Source: Candidatus Neomicrothrix sp. UBA2131
GTDB lineage: Bacteria > Actinomycetota > Acidimicrobiia > Acidimicrobiales > MedAcidi-G1
Length of the DNA stretch: 44,460 nt
Reading direction: 5' to 3'
Assembly: GCA_002329075.1 (NCBI GenBank)
Contig: DCXR01000045.1
Location: 1-44,460, forward strand
Shown: positions 1 to 8,218 of the stretch, piece after piece
How the letters are laid out: each line of letters starts with the position of its first letter
Numbering within the stretch: the first letter of the stretch is position 1
Translations under genes and position numbers: made by a program
The notes under the pieces: generated by a model
The model's input: only the letters and a program-made list of their open reading frames with translations
The model's database searches: none
What the model was told of the DNA's origin: nothing

Positions 1-1
1 G

Positions 2-268
2 GACGAGTGGTACATCCACCTCTACCGCACCTCCTACGCCTACCACGGCGTCCACCCCTTCTACATGTGGTACTGGGGGGCGCACGCCCTGCAGCACCTC
101 GGGCGGGTGATCGTGGTCGGCGGCGACGTCGCTGCCGTACGGCGTATGGGGTTCCAGCCGGCATCGACCCTGCAGGACGCCCTCGAGATGGCGACCGACG
201 TGGTCGGCCCACAGCCGACCATCACCCACGTCAAGAACCCTCCGATCTTCATGGCGGACGTGAGTTGA
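2..268 (+). CDS. C-terminal end of a LarA/DUF2088-like protein (partial)
   Basis: The frame is open from the left edge of the window and stops with TGA at 266-268, so only the last 88 residues are visible. They contain a Tyr/Trp-rich segment followed by RVIVVGGD, then an RRMGFQP segment and a short helix ending in ALEMA. This resembles the C-terminal domain of nickel-dependent lactate racemase-like (LarA, DUF2088) proteins, in which a Rossmann-like strand precedes an 'xxxLGFxPAxSLEEAL' helix. The nickel-pincer cofactor site would lie upstream and cannot be seen, so the reaction is unknown. It ends 40 nt before the acyltransferase gene on the same strand and may share its transcript. The family assignment is from memory of the fold pattern. 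Confidence 0.6.
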   Translation, partial: DEWYIHLYRTSYAYHGVHPFYMWYWGAHALQHLGRVIVVGGDVAAVRRMGFQPASTLQDALEMATDVVGPQPTITHVKNPPIFMADVS

Positions 269-308
269 TCGCCGTGAGTGTCGTGACGCGGGTGGTGCGG
301 AAGCGCCG

Positions 309-1238
309 ATGAACCAGGTACGACTGCAGGTGGCGAAGGCCCGTTCACGGGTGGCCCGACTGGGCTTCCCGCTGCGCGCCGCTCCGGTGCCCAACGGCGT
401 CGAGCCGCCACCGCCCGTTCGGCGCACCGGCACCGACTTCGACACCGACTGGGCCCGATCGCAACCGGCCCGGGTCGCCCGCCTGGCTCTGGTCGAGGGC
501 GTGATGCGGCCGGTCATGGCGGCCTTCGCCTCACCGGCGGTCAAGGGACTCGACCGGCTCGAACGGCTGGACGGGCCGGTGATCTTCGCCGCCAACCACC
601 ACAGCCACGCAGACACCCCGCTCCTGCTTACGACCGTGCCCGAGCCGTGGCGACACCGCCTCGTGGTGGGGGCTGCCGCCGACTACTTCTTCCGCACCCG
701 GATAGGCGGCTCGATCGCCGCTCTGGCCATGGGCGCCATCCCGATCGAGCGCACCAAGGTGGGACGCCGGTCGGCGTCGCTGGCCACCGACCTCATCGGC
801 GACGGCTGGAGCCTCCTGATCTTCCCCGAGGGGGGCCGCAGCCCCGACGGGTGGGGGCAGCCGTTCCGGGGCGGTGCCGCCTACCTGGCGAACCGTTGCG
901 ACGTGCCGGTCGTGCCGGTACACCTGCAGGGCACTGGACGGATCCTGCGCAAGGGGAAGAAGTTGCCTCAGCCGTCGCGCACCACGGTCACGTTCGGCGA
1001 CCCCCTGCTGCCCGACGAGGACGAGAGCTCACGGGCGTTCGCCGCCCGCCTCGAGGCAGCGGTCGCATCGCTGGCCGACGAGGCCACCTCCGACTGGTGG
1101 CAGGCCCGCGTGCGTGCCCACGCCGGCACGTCGCCGGACCTCACCGGCCCCGACATCGGTGCCTGGCGCCGCGTCTGGGCACTGGGCGACCGCGATCGGC
1201 GCTCCCGCCGCAGCAGACGCCACTGGCCGGAGTTGTGA
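309..1238 (+). CDS. 1-acyl-sn-glycerol-3-phosphate acyltransferase-like protein (PlsC family)
   Basis: The 309-residue product has the acyltransferase motif H-x4-D at about residues 97-102 (NHHSHAD, beginning at N96) and the phosphate-binding motif FPEGGRS at 172-178. The family moves an acyl chain from acyl-CoA or acyl-ACP to lysophosphatidate or a similar lysolipid at the inner face of the membrane. The first ~60 residues are basic and Pro-rich with no convincing membrane span; the catalytic domain covers about 85-260. The C-terminal tail is Arg-rich (RDRRSRRSRR), which could bind the membrane surface. The ATG at 309 is the first good start after the preceding gene stops at 268. The substrate cannot be told from sequence, because many actinobacterial paralogues act on unusual lipids. 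Confidence 0.85.
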   Translation: MNQVRLQVAKARSRVARLGFPLRAAPVPNGVEPPPPVRRTGTDFDTDWARSQPARVARLALVEGVMRPVMAAFASPAVKGLDRLERLDGPVIFAANHHSHADTPLLLTTVPEPWRHRLVVGAAADYFFRTRIGGSIAALAMGAIPIERTKVGRRSASLATDLIGDGWSLLIFPEGGRSPDGWGQPFRGGAAYLANRCDVPVVPVHLQGTGRILRKGKKLPQPSRTTVTFGDPLLPDEDESSRAFAARLEAAVASLADEATSDWWQARVRAHAGTSPDLTGPDIGAWRRVWALGDRDRRSRRSRRHWPEL

Positions 1239-1346
1239 CCCCTTCGGGCCCCGGTCCCCGCCGGTAGCCTCAGGGGAGAGACCTCGGCGTCCCAGACCCG
1301 GCCTCCTGGCCCCGGCCATCAGTCCCACAGAGGAGTTCATTCCCCC

Positions 1347-3623
1347 ATGTCCGTTGCCGCCTCCACGCCGATCGAACTCATCCAGGGCGTCTACTCCACG
1401 CTCGACGAACGCATCGCCGCCGGTCGGGCCCACTTCGGGCGTGCGCTGACGCTGGCCGAGAAGATCCTCGTCAACCACCTCGACGACCCGACCAGCACCG
1501 ACCTCGAGCGCGGTGGGTCGTACGTCGACATGCGGCCCGACCGGGTCGCCATGCAGGACGCCACCGCCCAGATGGCGTGGCTGCAGTTCATGACCGCCGG
1601 CCTCGACGAGGTGCAGGTCCCCACCACCACGCACTGTGACCACCTCATCCAGGCCCGCGACGACGCCAAGCTCGACCTCCAGGCGGCCGTCGACGGCAAC
1701 GCCGAGGTCTACGACTTCCTCGAGTCCGTATGCGCCCGGTACGGAGCCGGCTTCTGGAAGCCCGGCTCGGGCATCATCCACCAGGTCATACTCGAGCAGT
1801 ACGCCTTCCCCGGCGGGATGATGATCGGCACCGACAGCCACACCCCGAACGCCGGAGGCCTCGGCATGGTTGCCATCGGCGTGGGCGGCGCCGACGCCGT
1901 CGACGTCATGACCGGCTTCCCGTGGAACTTCAAGTGGCCGAACCTCATCGGCGTCCACCTCACCGGCGAACTCGACGGCTGGGCCGCACCGAAGGACGTC
2001 ATCCTCAAGGTCGCCGACATCCTCACCGTCAGGGGCGGCACCGGTGCCATCGTCGAGTACTTCGGGCCCGGCGCCCGCAGCCTGTCCGCCACCGGCAAGG
2101 GCACCATCTGCAACATGGGTGCCGAGATCGGCGCCACCACGTCGCTGTTCGCCTACGACGACGCCGTCGGTCGCTACCTCGGGGCCACCGGCCGCGAGGC
2201 CGTCGCCGATGCCGCCGACGCCGTCGCCCACCACCTGCGGGCCGACGACGAGGTCGAGGCGGACCCCGGCACCTATTTCGACCAGGTCATCGAGATCGAC
2301 CTCTCGACCCTGTCGCCGCACATCAACGGCCCCCACACCCCCGACCTGGCCCGACCCGTCGCCGACCTGGGTGCCGAGGCCCGAGCCAACGGCTGGCCGC
2401 TCGAGGTCAGCGCCGGCCTGATCGGCTCCTGCACCAACTCCTCGTACGAGGACATCACCCGGGCGGCCGGCATCGCCCGCGATGCCATGTCCAAGGGCAT
2501 CTCCTGCAAGGTGCCGCTGCTCATCACCCCCGGCTCCGAGCAGGTGCGGGCCACCATCGAACGCGACGGCCTGCTCGCCGACTTCGAGGCACTGGGCGCC
2601 ACGGTGCTGGCCAACGCCTGCGGCCCCTGCATCGGCCAGTGGGACCGGCAGGATGTCGAAGATGGCGTCCCCAACTCGATCGTCACCAGCTACAACCGCA
2701 ACTTTCCGAAGCGCAACGACGGCTACGCCACCACGCACGCCTTCGTGACCTCCCCTGAGACAGTCATCGCCCTCACGCTGGCAGGTCGCCTCGACTTCGA
2801 TCCTGCCAACGACACGCTCCTCACCGACGCCGGCGAAGAGGTCCGCCTCAGCGTCGGCCCCGGCGAGGAACTCCCGGCGCAGGGCTTCGACCCGGGTGCC
2901 GACACCTTCCAGGCCCCACCCCCCGACGGCAGCGGTATCGAGGTCGTGGTGTCCCCCACCAGCGAGCGCCTGCAGATGCTCACCCCCTTCCCGGCCTGGG
3001 ACGGCAAGGACCTCACCGACCTGCCCGTGCTGGTCAAGGCCCAGGGCAAGTGCACCACCGACCACATCTCGATGGCCGGCCCCTGGCTGCGCTACCGCGG
3101 GCACCTCGAGAACATCTCCGGCAACGTCTACATGGGTGCCGTCAACGCCCACGGCGGCGAGGTCGGCATCGGCCTCGACGTCACCGACGGCGAGCGTCGC
3201 CCCTACCCCGAGATCGCCAAGCGGTACCACGAGGCCGGCATCGCCTGGGTCGCCATCGGCGACGAGAACATGGGAGAGGGCTCGTCACGCGAGCACGCCG
3301 CCATGGAGCCCCGCTTCCGGGGCGCCAGAGCCGTGATCGCCCGCTCGTTCGCCCGCATCCACGAAACCAACCTCAAGAAGCAGGGGATCCTCCCCTTGAC
3401 CTTCGACGACCCGGCGGATTATGGATTGGTTGGTGAGCGAGACCTGATTTCCGTCAACGGCCTCGCCGACCTTGCCCCCGGCGCACCGGTCGACGTGCTC
3501 ATCTCCCACGAAGACGGCACGAGCACGCGCATCCTCACGCAGCACACCTACTCACACGACCAGGTCCTCTGGTTCCACGCCGGCAGCGCGCTGAATCTCA
3601 TTCGGGCGCAGACCCGGGGCTGA
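1347..3623 (+). CDS. acn: Aconitate hydratase, mitochondrial-type
   Basis: Interconverts citrate and isocitrate through cis-aconitate in the TCA cycle, using a [4Fe-4S] cluster whose fourth iron binds substrate. The 758-residue length and motifs fit the mitochondrial (Aco2-like) type rather than the ~900-residue AcnA/IRP type. The three cluster cysteines are visible: C362 in GSCTNSS, and C425 and C428 in NACGPCIGQW. The N-terminal domains contain TTTHCDHLIQ and GTDSHTPNAGG. The C-terminal swivel domain follows from about residue 570 with the MGEGSSREHAA active-site stretch. The ATG has an AGGAG sequence about 10 nt upstream. It stands alone on its strand, with a convergent cupin gene downstream. 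Cluster supply could come from the suf genes 12 kb away, and AceK at 31 kb would act on the next enzyme of the cycle. Confidence 0.96.
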   Translation: MSVAASTPIELIQGVYSTLDERIAAGRAHFGRALTLAEKILVNHLDDPTSTDLERGGSYVDMRPDRVAMQDATAQMAWLQFMTAGLDEVQVPTTTHCDHLIQARDDAKLDLQAAVDGNAEVYDFLESVCARYGAGFWKPGSGIIHQVILEQYAFPGGMMIGTDSHTPNAGGLGMVAIGVGGADAVDVMTGFPWNFKWPNLIGVHLTGELDGWAAPKDVILKVADILTVRGGTGAIVEYFGPGARSLSATGKGTICNMGAEIGATTSLFAYDDAVGRYLGATGREAVADAADAVAHHLRADDEVEADPGTYFDQVIEIDLSTLSPHINGPHTPDLARPVADLGAEARANGWPLEVSAGLIGSCTNSSYEDITRAAGIARDAMSKGISCKVPLLITPGSEQVRATIERDGLLADFEALGATVLANACGPCIGQWDRQDVEDGVPNSIVTSYNRNFPKRNDGYATTHAFVTSPETVIALTLAGRLDFDPANDTLLTDAGEEVRLSVGPGEELPAQGFDPGADTFQAPPPDGSGIEVVVSPTSERLQMLTPFPAWDGKDLTDLPVLVKAQGKCTTDHISMAGPWLRYRGHLENISGNVYMGAVNAHGGEVGIGLDVTDGERRPYPEIAKRYHEAGIAWVAIGDENMGEGSSREHAAMEPRFRGARAVIARSFARIHETNLKKQGILPLTFDDPADYGLVGERDLISVNGLADLAPGAPVDVLISHEDGTSTRILTQHTYSHDQVLWFHAGSALNLIRAQTRG

Positions 3624-3640
3624 TTTCCGGACTGCGCCCG

Positions 3641-4285
3641 CTACACGAGCCGGGCGTCCACTCCGATCTCGCCGACCCAGGCCCACGCCAACACACACGG
3701 CGGGTACATCTCCGGATCCGGCTTCTCGATTCCTCCGGGAGCACCGAACCACAACTCATGCGGTTCCTCGGGCCGGTTGCGGGCGCAGTCTCCCGGTGTT
3801 CCCGGTGAGAGTTCCCGGCTCACACCGCCGGCTCCCCGGAAGCGCACCTTGCCGGCGAGCACGTGGTACGCCTCCTCGGCGGGGTGGGCGTGCCGCGGGT
3901 AGTGCAACCCCGCTCCCCACACGCCGACGCCGAGAGCCACGCGTTCGCTGTGGACCACCGCCCCGCCGCCCGGGCCCAGCAGGCGCACGTAGCCGTAGTT
4001 GCGGATGAACTCGGCAGGCAGCGCATCCGGGTACACCCGGGTCTGCGTCCAGGGAAGTACGCCTGCCAGATCCAGGAAGGAACCGAGGACCGGGTCGTCA
4101 CCTGCATCGACCCGGGCCAGCAGGCGCGTGACGGGTAGCGGTTCGGGTACAGGAACCTCGCCTTCGACGATGCGTGCCAGTTCCTCGGAGACGATTCCCA
4201 ACATGGGGAGTTCATCCCTCGACTCCCGGTCCGCATAGAACCGCGACAACTCGCGATAGAGCCCCGGAAGCCCCGTGGCGGTCAA
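3641..4285 (-). CDS. Cupin-fold DMSP lyase-like protein
   Basis: The 214-residue protein carries, without a gap, the metal motif described for DMSP-lyase-like cupins (DddL/DddQ/DddW/DddK/DddY): Y129-xx-H132-x-H134-xxx-E138-x-Y140-xxxx-G145. The second cupin motif supplies the fourth ligand, H176 in EPHELWFG, and ends with the characteristic W203-V-G205. The conserved tyrosines, proposed as catalytic bases in that family, are both present. Family members cleave dimethylsulfoniopropionate to dimethyl sulfide and acrylate using Fe, Zn or Mn. About 100 residues of helices precede the cupin, as in DddL/DddQ. The start appears to be TTG at 4285; the next Met is residue 28. It is convergent with aconitase. 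No acrylate-handling or DMSP transporter genes are adjacent, so the physiological substrate remains inference. Confidence 0.72.
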   Translation of the reverse strand: MTATGLPGLYRELSRFYADRESRDELPMLGIVSEELARIVEGEVPVPEPLPVTRLLARVDAGDDPVLGSFLDLAGVLPWTQTRVYPDALPAEFIRNYGYVRLLGPGGGAVVHSERVALGVGVWGAGLHYPRHAHPAEEAYHVLAGKVRFRGAGGVSRELSPGTPGDCARNRPEEPHELWFGAPGGIEKPDPEMYPPCVLAWAWVGEIGVDARLV

Positions 4286-4302
4286 CCCTCGGACGACAAG
4301 CC

Positions 4303-4506
4303 CTAGACCCTGCGCAGCATGTAGCCGCGGTTGCGGGCCTCGGCCAGGGTGTCAGGCCCGAAGCAGAGGAAGGCGTCGCTGGATATGAGCTCGTCCAGCA
4401 CCACGGCCATGGCGTGCTCGTCTACGACCTCATCGAGGTCGTAGACCTGCTGGGTGCGCTTGTCCCCGAGGAATCGGTGATGGGCAAAGGGCTTCGGGCG
4501 GTCCAT
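4303..4506 (-). CDS. Small conserved-looking protein of unknown function
   Basis: A 67-residue frame starts at ATG 4506 and ends 17 nt before the cupin gene, in the same direction. The protein is soluble, mixed in charge and begins MDRPKPFAHHRFLGDKRTQ. It contains an acidic central helix (LDEVVDEHAMAVVLDEL) and an RNRGY segment near the C-terminus. I do not recognise a family. The open frame extends farther upstream, but the extra residues look like translated non-coding DNA rich in Pro and Arg, so the internal ATG is preferred. Spacing and direction suggest cotranscription with the DMSP-lyase-like cupin. No clear Shine-Dalgarno sequence is seen. Confidence 0.5.
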   Translation of the reverse strand: MDRPKPFAHHRFLGDKRTQQVYDLDEVVDEHAMAVVLDELISSDAFLCFGPDTLAEARNRGYMLRRV

Positions 4507-4570
4507 GACAGGGGAGAGTAGTCGCGGCCCGGCAGAGAGAAGGCCGAAAGCAATGGCGCCGTGAGCGCGA

Positions 4571-4600
4571 CACGGGGGCGTACGAACGCACGCCCCCGTG
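4571..4600. terminator. Strong GC-rich hairpin
   Basis: Arms CACGGGGGCGT (4571-4581) and ACGCCCCCGTG (4590-4600) are perfectly complementary over 11 bp, with an 8-nt loop. No T-run follows on either strand. It may be a U-less actinobacterial terminator or a structured 5' element of the small minus-strand gene. The strand on which it acts is not clear. Confidence 0.45.
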
Positions 4601-4611
4601 CCTGGAATCGA

Positions 4612-4628
4612 TGAAAAACTATTTCTCA
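4612..4628. promoter_or_regulatory. Candidate Zur/Fur-type operator
   Basis: The 17-bp dyad reads TGA-a-AAA-cta-TTT-c-TCA, so TGAnAAA and TTTnTCA are exact inverted copies. This resembles the 7-1-7 type boxes of Fur-family regulators such as Zur. It is one of the few AT-rich patches in the region. It lies 106 bp upstream of the small minus-strand gene and about 300 bp upstream of the COG0523 GTPase, a family often under Zur control. Binding is inferred from the pattern only. Confidence 0.4.
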
Positions 4629-4925
4629 AATGCTTCTTCACCTGCACCCGACCTGGTCTGCCGGACGGGACCATCTTCCGGCGGTCGGTGTGCAGGGGTG
4701 GCCGGCGGGAATTCGCCGGGCGGATCACTCGACCTAGCGGCCGACCACCTCCGAGGTCCCCTGTCGTTCACCGTTGATCTGGACCACCTCCTCTCTTCGG
4801 ATACCCGCACACTACGCCTACTCACGTCCCGCGAAAAGGCAAGTCGTGGCTGATCCCGAAATTCCTGGACGGGTTCCCCCGGTTGCCTCTCGCCCATCCG
4901 CCTCATCCTGAGCAAGACTGGGCCG

Positions 4926-5888
4926 ATGCAAGCCCACGGTTCCGCCAATTCCCCATCGCCGCGCCTTCCCCTCACCGTGGTGGGCGGCTACCTGGGCGCC
5001 GGCAAGACGACCCTTCTCAACGCCCTGTTGTCCGATCCGCAGGGTCAGCGCATCGCCATACTGGTCAACGACTTCGGCGAGGTCGACATCGACGGACGCC
5101 TCCTCGAGGCTTCCAGCGAGGATCCACACTCCGGCAAGCCACTCGCCGGCGACATCCTCACCCTGGCCAACGGGTGCATCTGCTGTTCGATGGTCGACGG
5201 ATTCGCCGAAACGCTCGAAACCGTCCGGGGGTTCGCCGACCGAATCGACCGGGTGGTCGTCGAGGTCAGCGGTGTGGGAGACCCCCGCCAAGTGGCCCGC
5301 TGGGGCCAGCTTCCCGGCTTCACCCCGGACGGCGTCATCGTCCTTGTCGACCCGCTGTCGATCCGCGCGCGGGCATCTGACCGCTACGTGGGCGAGACCG
5401 TGGTCCGTCAGGTAGCCGGTGCAGACCTCGTCGTGATCAGTCGCACCGATCTCGCCGACGAGGACCTGTTGGTCGAAACCGAGACCTGGTTGGCAACGAC
5501 CACCGGCGCCATGGTCGTGCGCTCACCAGTGCCGGCTGCCGTGCTTCTCGGGCCTCCGCTACGAATCGACCACGTTGCCACGGACAACGACGACGCTCGT
5601 TCCACACCACCCGACCACGTGTCGATCGTCCGACACCTCGACGCCCCGGTCTCCCGGGCATCTGTGGAAGCCTGGATGGCCACGCGACCCCTGGGCGTAG
5701 CGCGCGCCAAGGGCCTGGTGCGGATCGATGACCGGCCCGACGACCGGTCGGTGCTCCAGGTCTGCGGATCCTCGGCCACCGTGACCGTCGACGGACCCTG
5801 GGACGGTGGCGACGCAGTAGTCGTGGCCATCGCACTCCCCGGCACCCCCCGCGCCGGCCTGGTCAAGTGGCTCGGATTGCTGCGTTGA
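4926..5888 (+). CDS. COG0523/CobW-family GTP-binding metallochaperone
   Basis: The 320-residue protein has the G3E GTPase features: Walker A GYLGAGKTT (21-29), the metal-binding CxCC motif GCICCS with C84, C86 and C87, a switch-type EVSGVGDP segment, and a C-terminal CobW_C domain over about residues 225-315. Members deliver zinc, cobalt or other metals to client enzymes, coupled to GTP hydrolysis. The usual base-recognition NKxD is replaced by SRTD, so nucleotide preference may be relaxed. There is no His-rich metal-storing loop. The next gene, 70 nt downstream, encodes a metal-dependent amidohydrolase, a plausible client by location only. A Zur-like dyad lies about 300 bp upstream. The metal carried is not decided by the sequence. 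Confidence 0.85.
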   Translation: MQAHGSANSPSPRLPLTVVGGYLGAGKTTLLNALLSDPQGQRIAILVNDFGEVDIDGRLLEASSEDPHSGKPLAGDILTLANGCICCSMVDGFAETLETVRGFADRIDRVVVEVSGVGDPRQVARWGQLPGFTPDGVIVLVDPLSIRARASDRYVGETVVRQVAGADLVVISRTDLADEDLLVETETWLATTTGAMVVRSPVPAAVLLGPPLRIDHVATDNDDARSTPPDHVSIVRHLDAPVSRASVEAWMATRPLGVARAKGLVRIDDRPDDRSVLQVCGSSATVTVDGPWDGGDAVVVAIALPGTPRAGLVKWLGLLR

Positions 5889-5946
5889 GTATCTGACGGC
5901 GGGCCCGTTGGGCAGCATGCATTCATCCCCGGCAGGACACCGACAG

Positions 5947-5952
5947 TAGGTT
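5947..5952 (+). promoter_or_regulatory. Leaderless-type -10 element for the amidohydrolase
   Basis: TAGGTT lies 6 nt before the ATG at 5959, which has no Shine-Dalgarno sequence. This is the TANNNT spacing of leaderless actinobacterial promoters, so the amidohydrolase may also have its own promoter besides cobW read-through. Confidence 0.4.
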
Positions 5953-5958
5953 TCATCG

Positions 5959-7611
5959 ATGACCACCACGATCCACCCGGCCGCTTCGATCCACACCTTC
6001 GACCCGTCCCGTCCCACCGCCGATGCTGTCGCCGTGCGCAACGGGCGCTTCCTCGCCGTCGGCAGCGTCGACGAACTGCTGCGCATCGACGGCGCCACCA
6101 TCGACGGTTCGCTCGAGCGGTTCACCCTGATTCCCGGCCTCGTCGAAGCGCACTGCCACGCCATGGCCGGCGGTATGTGGCACCACACCTACTGCGGCTA
6201 CTACGACCGACGTGGACCCGACGGAACCATGTGGCCCGGTTGCACCACGATCGCCGAGGTCATCGATCGCCTCAGGGATGCGGAGGCCGACCTCCCCACC
6301 CCCGCCGACCCGGATGACCCCCTCCTCGCCTGGGGGCTCGATCCGATCTACTTCACCGGTGAGCGACTCGTAGCCGAGCACCTCGACCGAGTCTCCACCA
6401 CCCGCCCGATCTTTGTCTTCCACGCCAGCGGCCACCTGGCCACCGTCAACACGGCCCTGATGGCAACAGAGGGCATCAACGCCGACACCGACGTCGACGG
6501 CGTTCCGAAGGACGGACACGGCGACCCCATCGGCGAACTCCAGGAGCCGGTAGCGATGGCGCTGGCAGGAAGAGCCTTCCGCAAGATATTCGCCGACATC
6601 AAGACCGACGAGTCCCTGTGGAACTTCGGCAACGAGGCCCGCAACACGGGCACCACCACGCTTACCGACCTCGGCAACCAGCAGTCGACCGACGTGGCAG
6701 AGGTTGCCCGCTACCAGCAGGTCTTCGACCACGACGACTTCCCCGCCCGGGTCTCCGTGTTCCACATGCCGGCCCCCGGAACACCCGACACGCTCGCCGA
6801 GACCGCTGCCGCCGTCACCGCCAACCGGGACAACTCCAGCGACAAGCTCCGCTTCGGACATGTCAAGCTCATCATCGACGGCTCCATCCAGGGCTACACC
6901 GCCCGCCTCCGCTGGCCCGGATACGTCAACGGTGCCCCCAACGGCCTCTGGCTGCTCCCACCCGAACAGGTCATCGACGTCCTCCGCCCCTATCACCGGG
7001 CCGGGCTCCTTATCCACGCCCATTGCAACGGCGACGAGGCCGTCGACGTCTTCCTCGACGCCGTCGAGGGGTTGCTCGGCGAGACGCCCCGGGTCGACCA
7101 TCGGCACACGGTCCAGCACTGTCAGCTGACCACCCCCGACCAGTACCGGCGGATCGCTGCTCTGGGCATGTGCGCCAACGTGTTCTCCAACCACACCTGG
7201 TATTGGGGCGACCAGCACGCTGCATCGACCGTCGGCCCCGACCGGGCCGGCCGCATGAACTCGGCCCGCACCGCCCTCGACCTCGGCGTACCGCTTTCGA
7301 TGCACTCCGACGCACCGATCACCCCGCTGGGCGGCCTTCACGTGGCTTGGGCGGCCGTCAACCGCCTGACGGCCACCGGCAATGTCCTCGGGCCCAACGA
7401 GCGCATAAGCGTCGACGAAGCATTGCGGGCCATCACGGTGGGTGCAGCCCACCAACTCAAGATGGACGACGAGGTCGGCAGCATCTCGCCACACAAGTTC
7501 GCCGACCTGGCGATCCTCGAGGCCGACCCGTTCGCCGTGGACCCCATGGAACTCCGCGATGTCCCCGTATGGGGCACCATGCTCGGCGGAAGGACCTTCC
7601 AGGCAGGCTGA
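5959..7611 (+). CDS. YtcJ-type metal-dependent amidohydrolase
   Basis: The 550-residue protein belongs to the amidohydrolase_3 (YtcJ, COG1574) group. An N-terminal beta-sandwich (VAVRNGRFLAVGS) leads into the strand-1 metal motif H-x-H (VEAHCHAMAGG). Later come HAHCNGDEA and HTVQHCQL, supplying barrel histidines, and SMHSDAPITPLGG with the catalytic Asp. The C-terminal sandwich ends in GSISPHKFADLAILEADPF, typical of the superfamily. The insert near residues 75-100 is rich in His, Tyr and Cys. YtcJ-type enzymes hydrolyse amide or ester bonds of small molecules, but most have no known substrate, so I give none. It follows the COG0523 GTPase on the same strand. Confidence 0.85.
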   Translation: MTTTIHPAASIHTFDPSRPTADAVAVRNGRFLAVGSVDELLRIDGATIDGSLERFTLIPGLVEAHCHAMAGGMWHHTYCGYYDRRGPDGTMWPGCTTIAEVIDRLRDAEADLPTPADPDDPLLAWGLDPIYFTGERLVAEHLDRVSTTRPIFVFHASGHLATVNTALMATEGINADTDVDGVPKDGHGDPIGELQEPVAMALAGRAFRKIFADIKTDESLWNFGNEARNTGTTTLTDLGNQQSTDVAEVARYQQVFDHDDFPARVSVFHMPAPGTPDTLAETAAAVTANRDNSSDKLRFGHVKLIIDGSIQGYTARLRWPGYVNGAPNGLWLLPPEQVIDVLRPYHRAGLLIHAHCNGDEAVDVFLDAVEGLLGETPRVDHRHTVQHCQLTTPDQYRRIAALGMCANVFSNHTWYWGDQHAASTVGPDRAGRMNSARTALDLGVPLSMHSDAPITPLGGLHVAWAAVNRLTATGNVLGPNERISVDEALRAITVGAAHQLKMDDEVGSISPHKFADLAILEADPFAVDPMELRDVPVWGTMLGGRTFQAG

Positions 7612-7635
7612 ACCGTCGGTGGGACCGTCAGGGCT

Positions 7636-8145
7636 TCAACCCGAGAAGTCCTCCCGACTCGAGAGCGCCTCGACTGCGAGCCGGTCGGCCTCGTCGTTCC
7701 AGCGGTCACCTGAGTGTCCCTTGACCCACTGGAACGTCACGTCCCCCCGGTCCTGGACCAGGTCGACGAGCGGCTCCCAGAGGTCGCGGTTGGCGATCGA
7801 CTGCCGGTTCTTGTTCTTCCAGCCACGACGGACCCAGTTGCGCCACCAGTGGTCCCGGAAACAGTGCACGACATAGGTCGAGTCACTCACGATCAGCACC
7901 GGTCCGTCCAAGGCCCACAGCGCCTTCAGGACAGCGGTGACCTCCATGCGCTGGTTGGTGGTATCGGGCACGAAGCCGGCGGCGAAGGCTCCGTCGGGTA
8001 CCACCCACGCCCAACCACCCGGGCCGGGATTCCCCGAACATGCGCCGTCGGTATAGATGGTCGTGGCCGCGATCGGTTCCCCGGAAGGAGCGCCTCCCCC
8101 GGATGCTTCCGGATCGGCAAGAGATTCATCGTCGAAGAGACTCAC
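7636..8145 (-). CDS. rnhA: Ribonuclease HI
   Basis: Removes RNA from RNA-DNA hybrids in replication and repair. The 169-residue protein shows the four catalytic carboxylates: D33 (YTDGACSGNPGPGG), E68 (MEVTA), D88 (SDSTYVV) and D151 (WNDEADRLA), plus H144 of the flexible loop (VKGHSGD). The ~25 N-terminal residues are acidic and low in complexity, ahead of the RNase H fold. The basic handle RRGWKNKNRQ of the E. coli type is present. The start is GTG at 8145, 8 nt from a TAGGGT hexamer, with no ribosome binding site. It is divergent from aceE and convergent with the amidohydrolase. Confidence 0.95.
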   Translation of the reverse strand: MSLFDDESLADPEASGGGAPSGEPIAATTIYTDGACSGNPGPGGWAWVVPDGAFAAGFVPDTTNQRMEVTAVLKALWALDGPVLIVSDSTYVVHCFRDHWWRNWVRRGWKNKNRQSIANRDLWEPLVDLVQDRGDVTFQWVKGHSGDRWNDEADRLAVEALSSREDFSG

Positions 8146-8153
8146 GGAAAGCG

Positions 8154-8159
8154 ACCCTA
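8154..8159 (-). promoter_or_regulatory. Leaderless-type -10 element for rnhA
   Basis: On the minus strand the hexamer reads TAGGGT and lies 8 nt upstream of the GTG start at 8145. No Shine-Dalgarno sequence separates them. Confidence 0.4.
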
Positions 8160-8218
8160 ACCCCTACCCGTCAGGAGATCATTTCGGCTCCCCGGAGCAA
8201 TCCAGCCGACAAGGTGCC

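Larger units (their letters stand above)
4507..4925. other. 419-base stretch without a convincing gene
   Basis: It lies between divergent genes: the small ORF to the left (-) and the COG0523 GTPase to the right (+). It holds a perfect 11-bp hairpin (4571-4600) and an AT-rich Zur/Fur-like dyad (4612-4628), both listed separately. A possible 80-residue frame at 4611-4853 begins at the dyad and has no ribosome binding site or recognisable composition, so I do not call it a gene. Confidence 0.6.

Noticed and set aside
1029..3230. Very long open frame antisense to aconitase
   Set aside because: High GC at third positions keeps the complementary frame open; the translation is low-complexity Gly/Val/Asp-rich and matches no fold, while the plus strand encodes a clear aconitase.
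4611..4853. 80-residue frame in the gap before the COG0523 GTPase
   Set aside because: No ribosome site, no family and a composition typical of translated non-coding GC-rich DNA; it begins inside the candidate Zur box.
5953..7494. Long minus-strand frame over the amidohydrolase
   Set aside because: Repetitive Gly/Val/Glu composition without motifs; antisense of a real gene.
8057..8218. N-terminal extension of aceE
   Set aside because: It would overlap the divergent rnhA promoter and start, and the added residues are unlike any AceE; ATG 8219 has a ribosome site.
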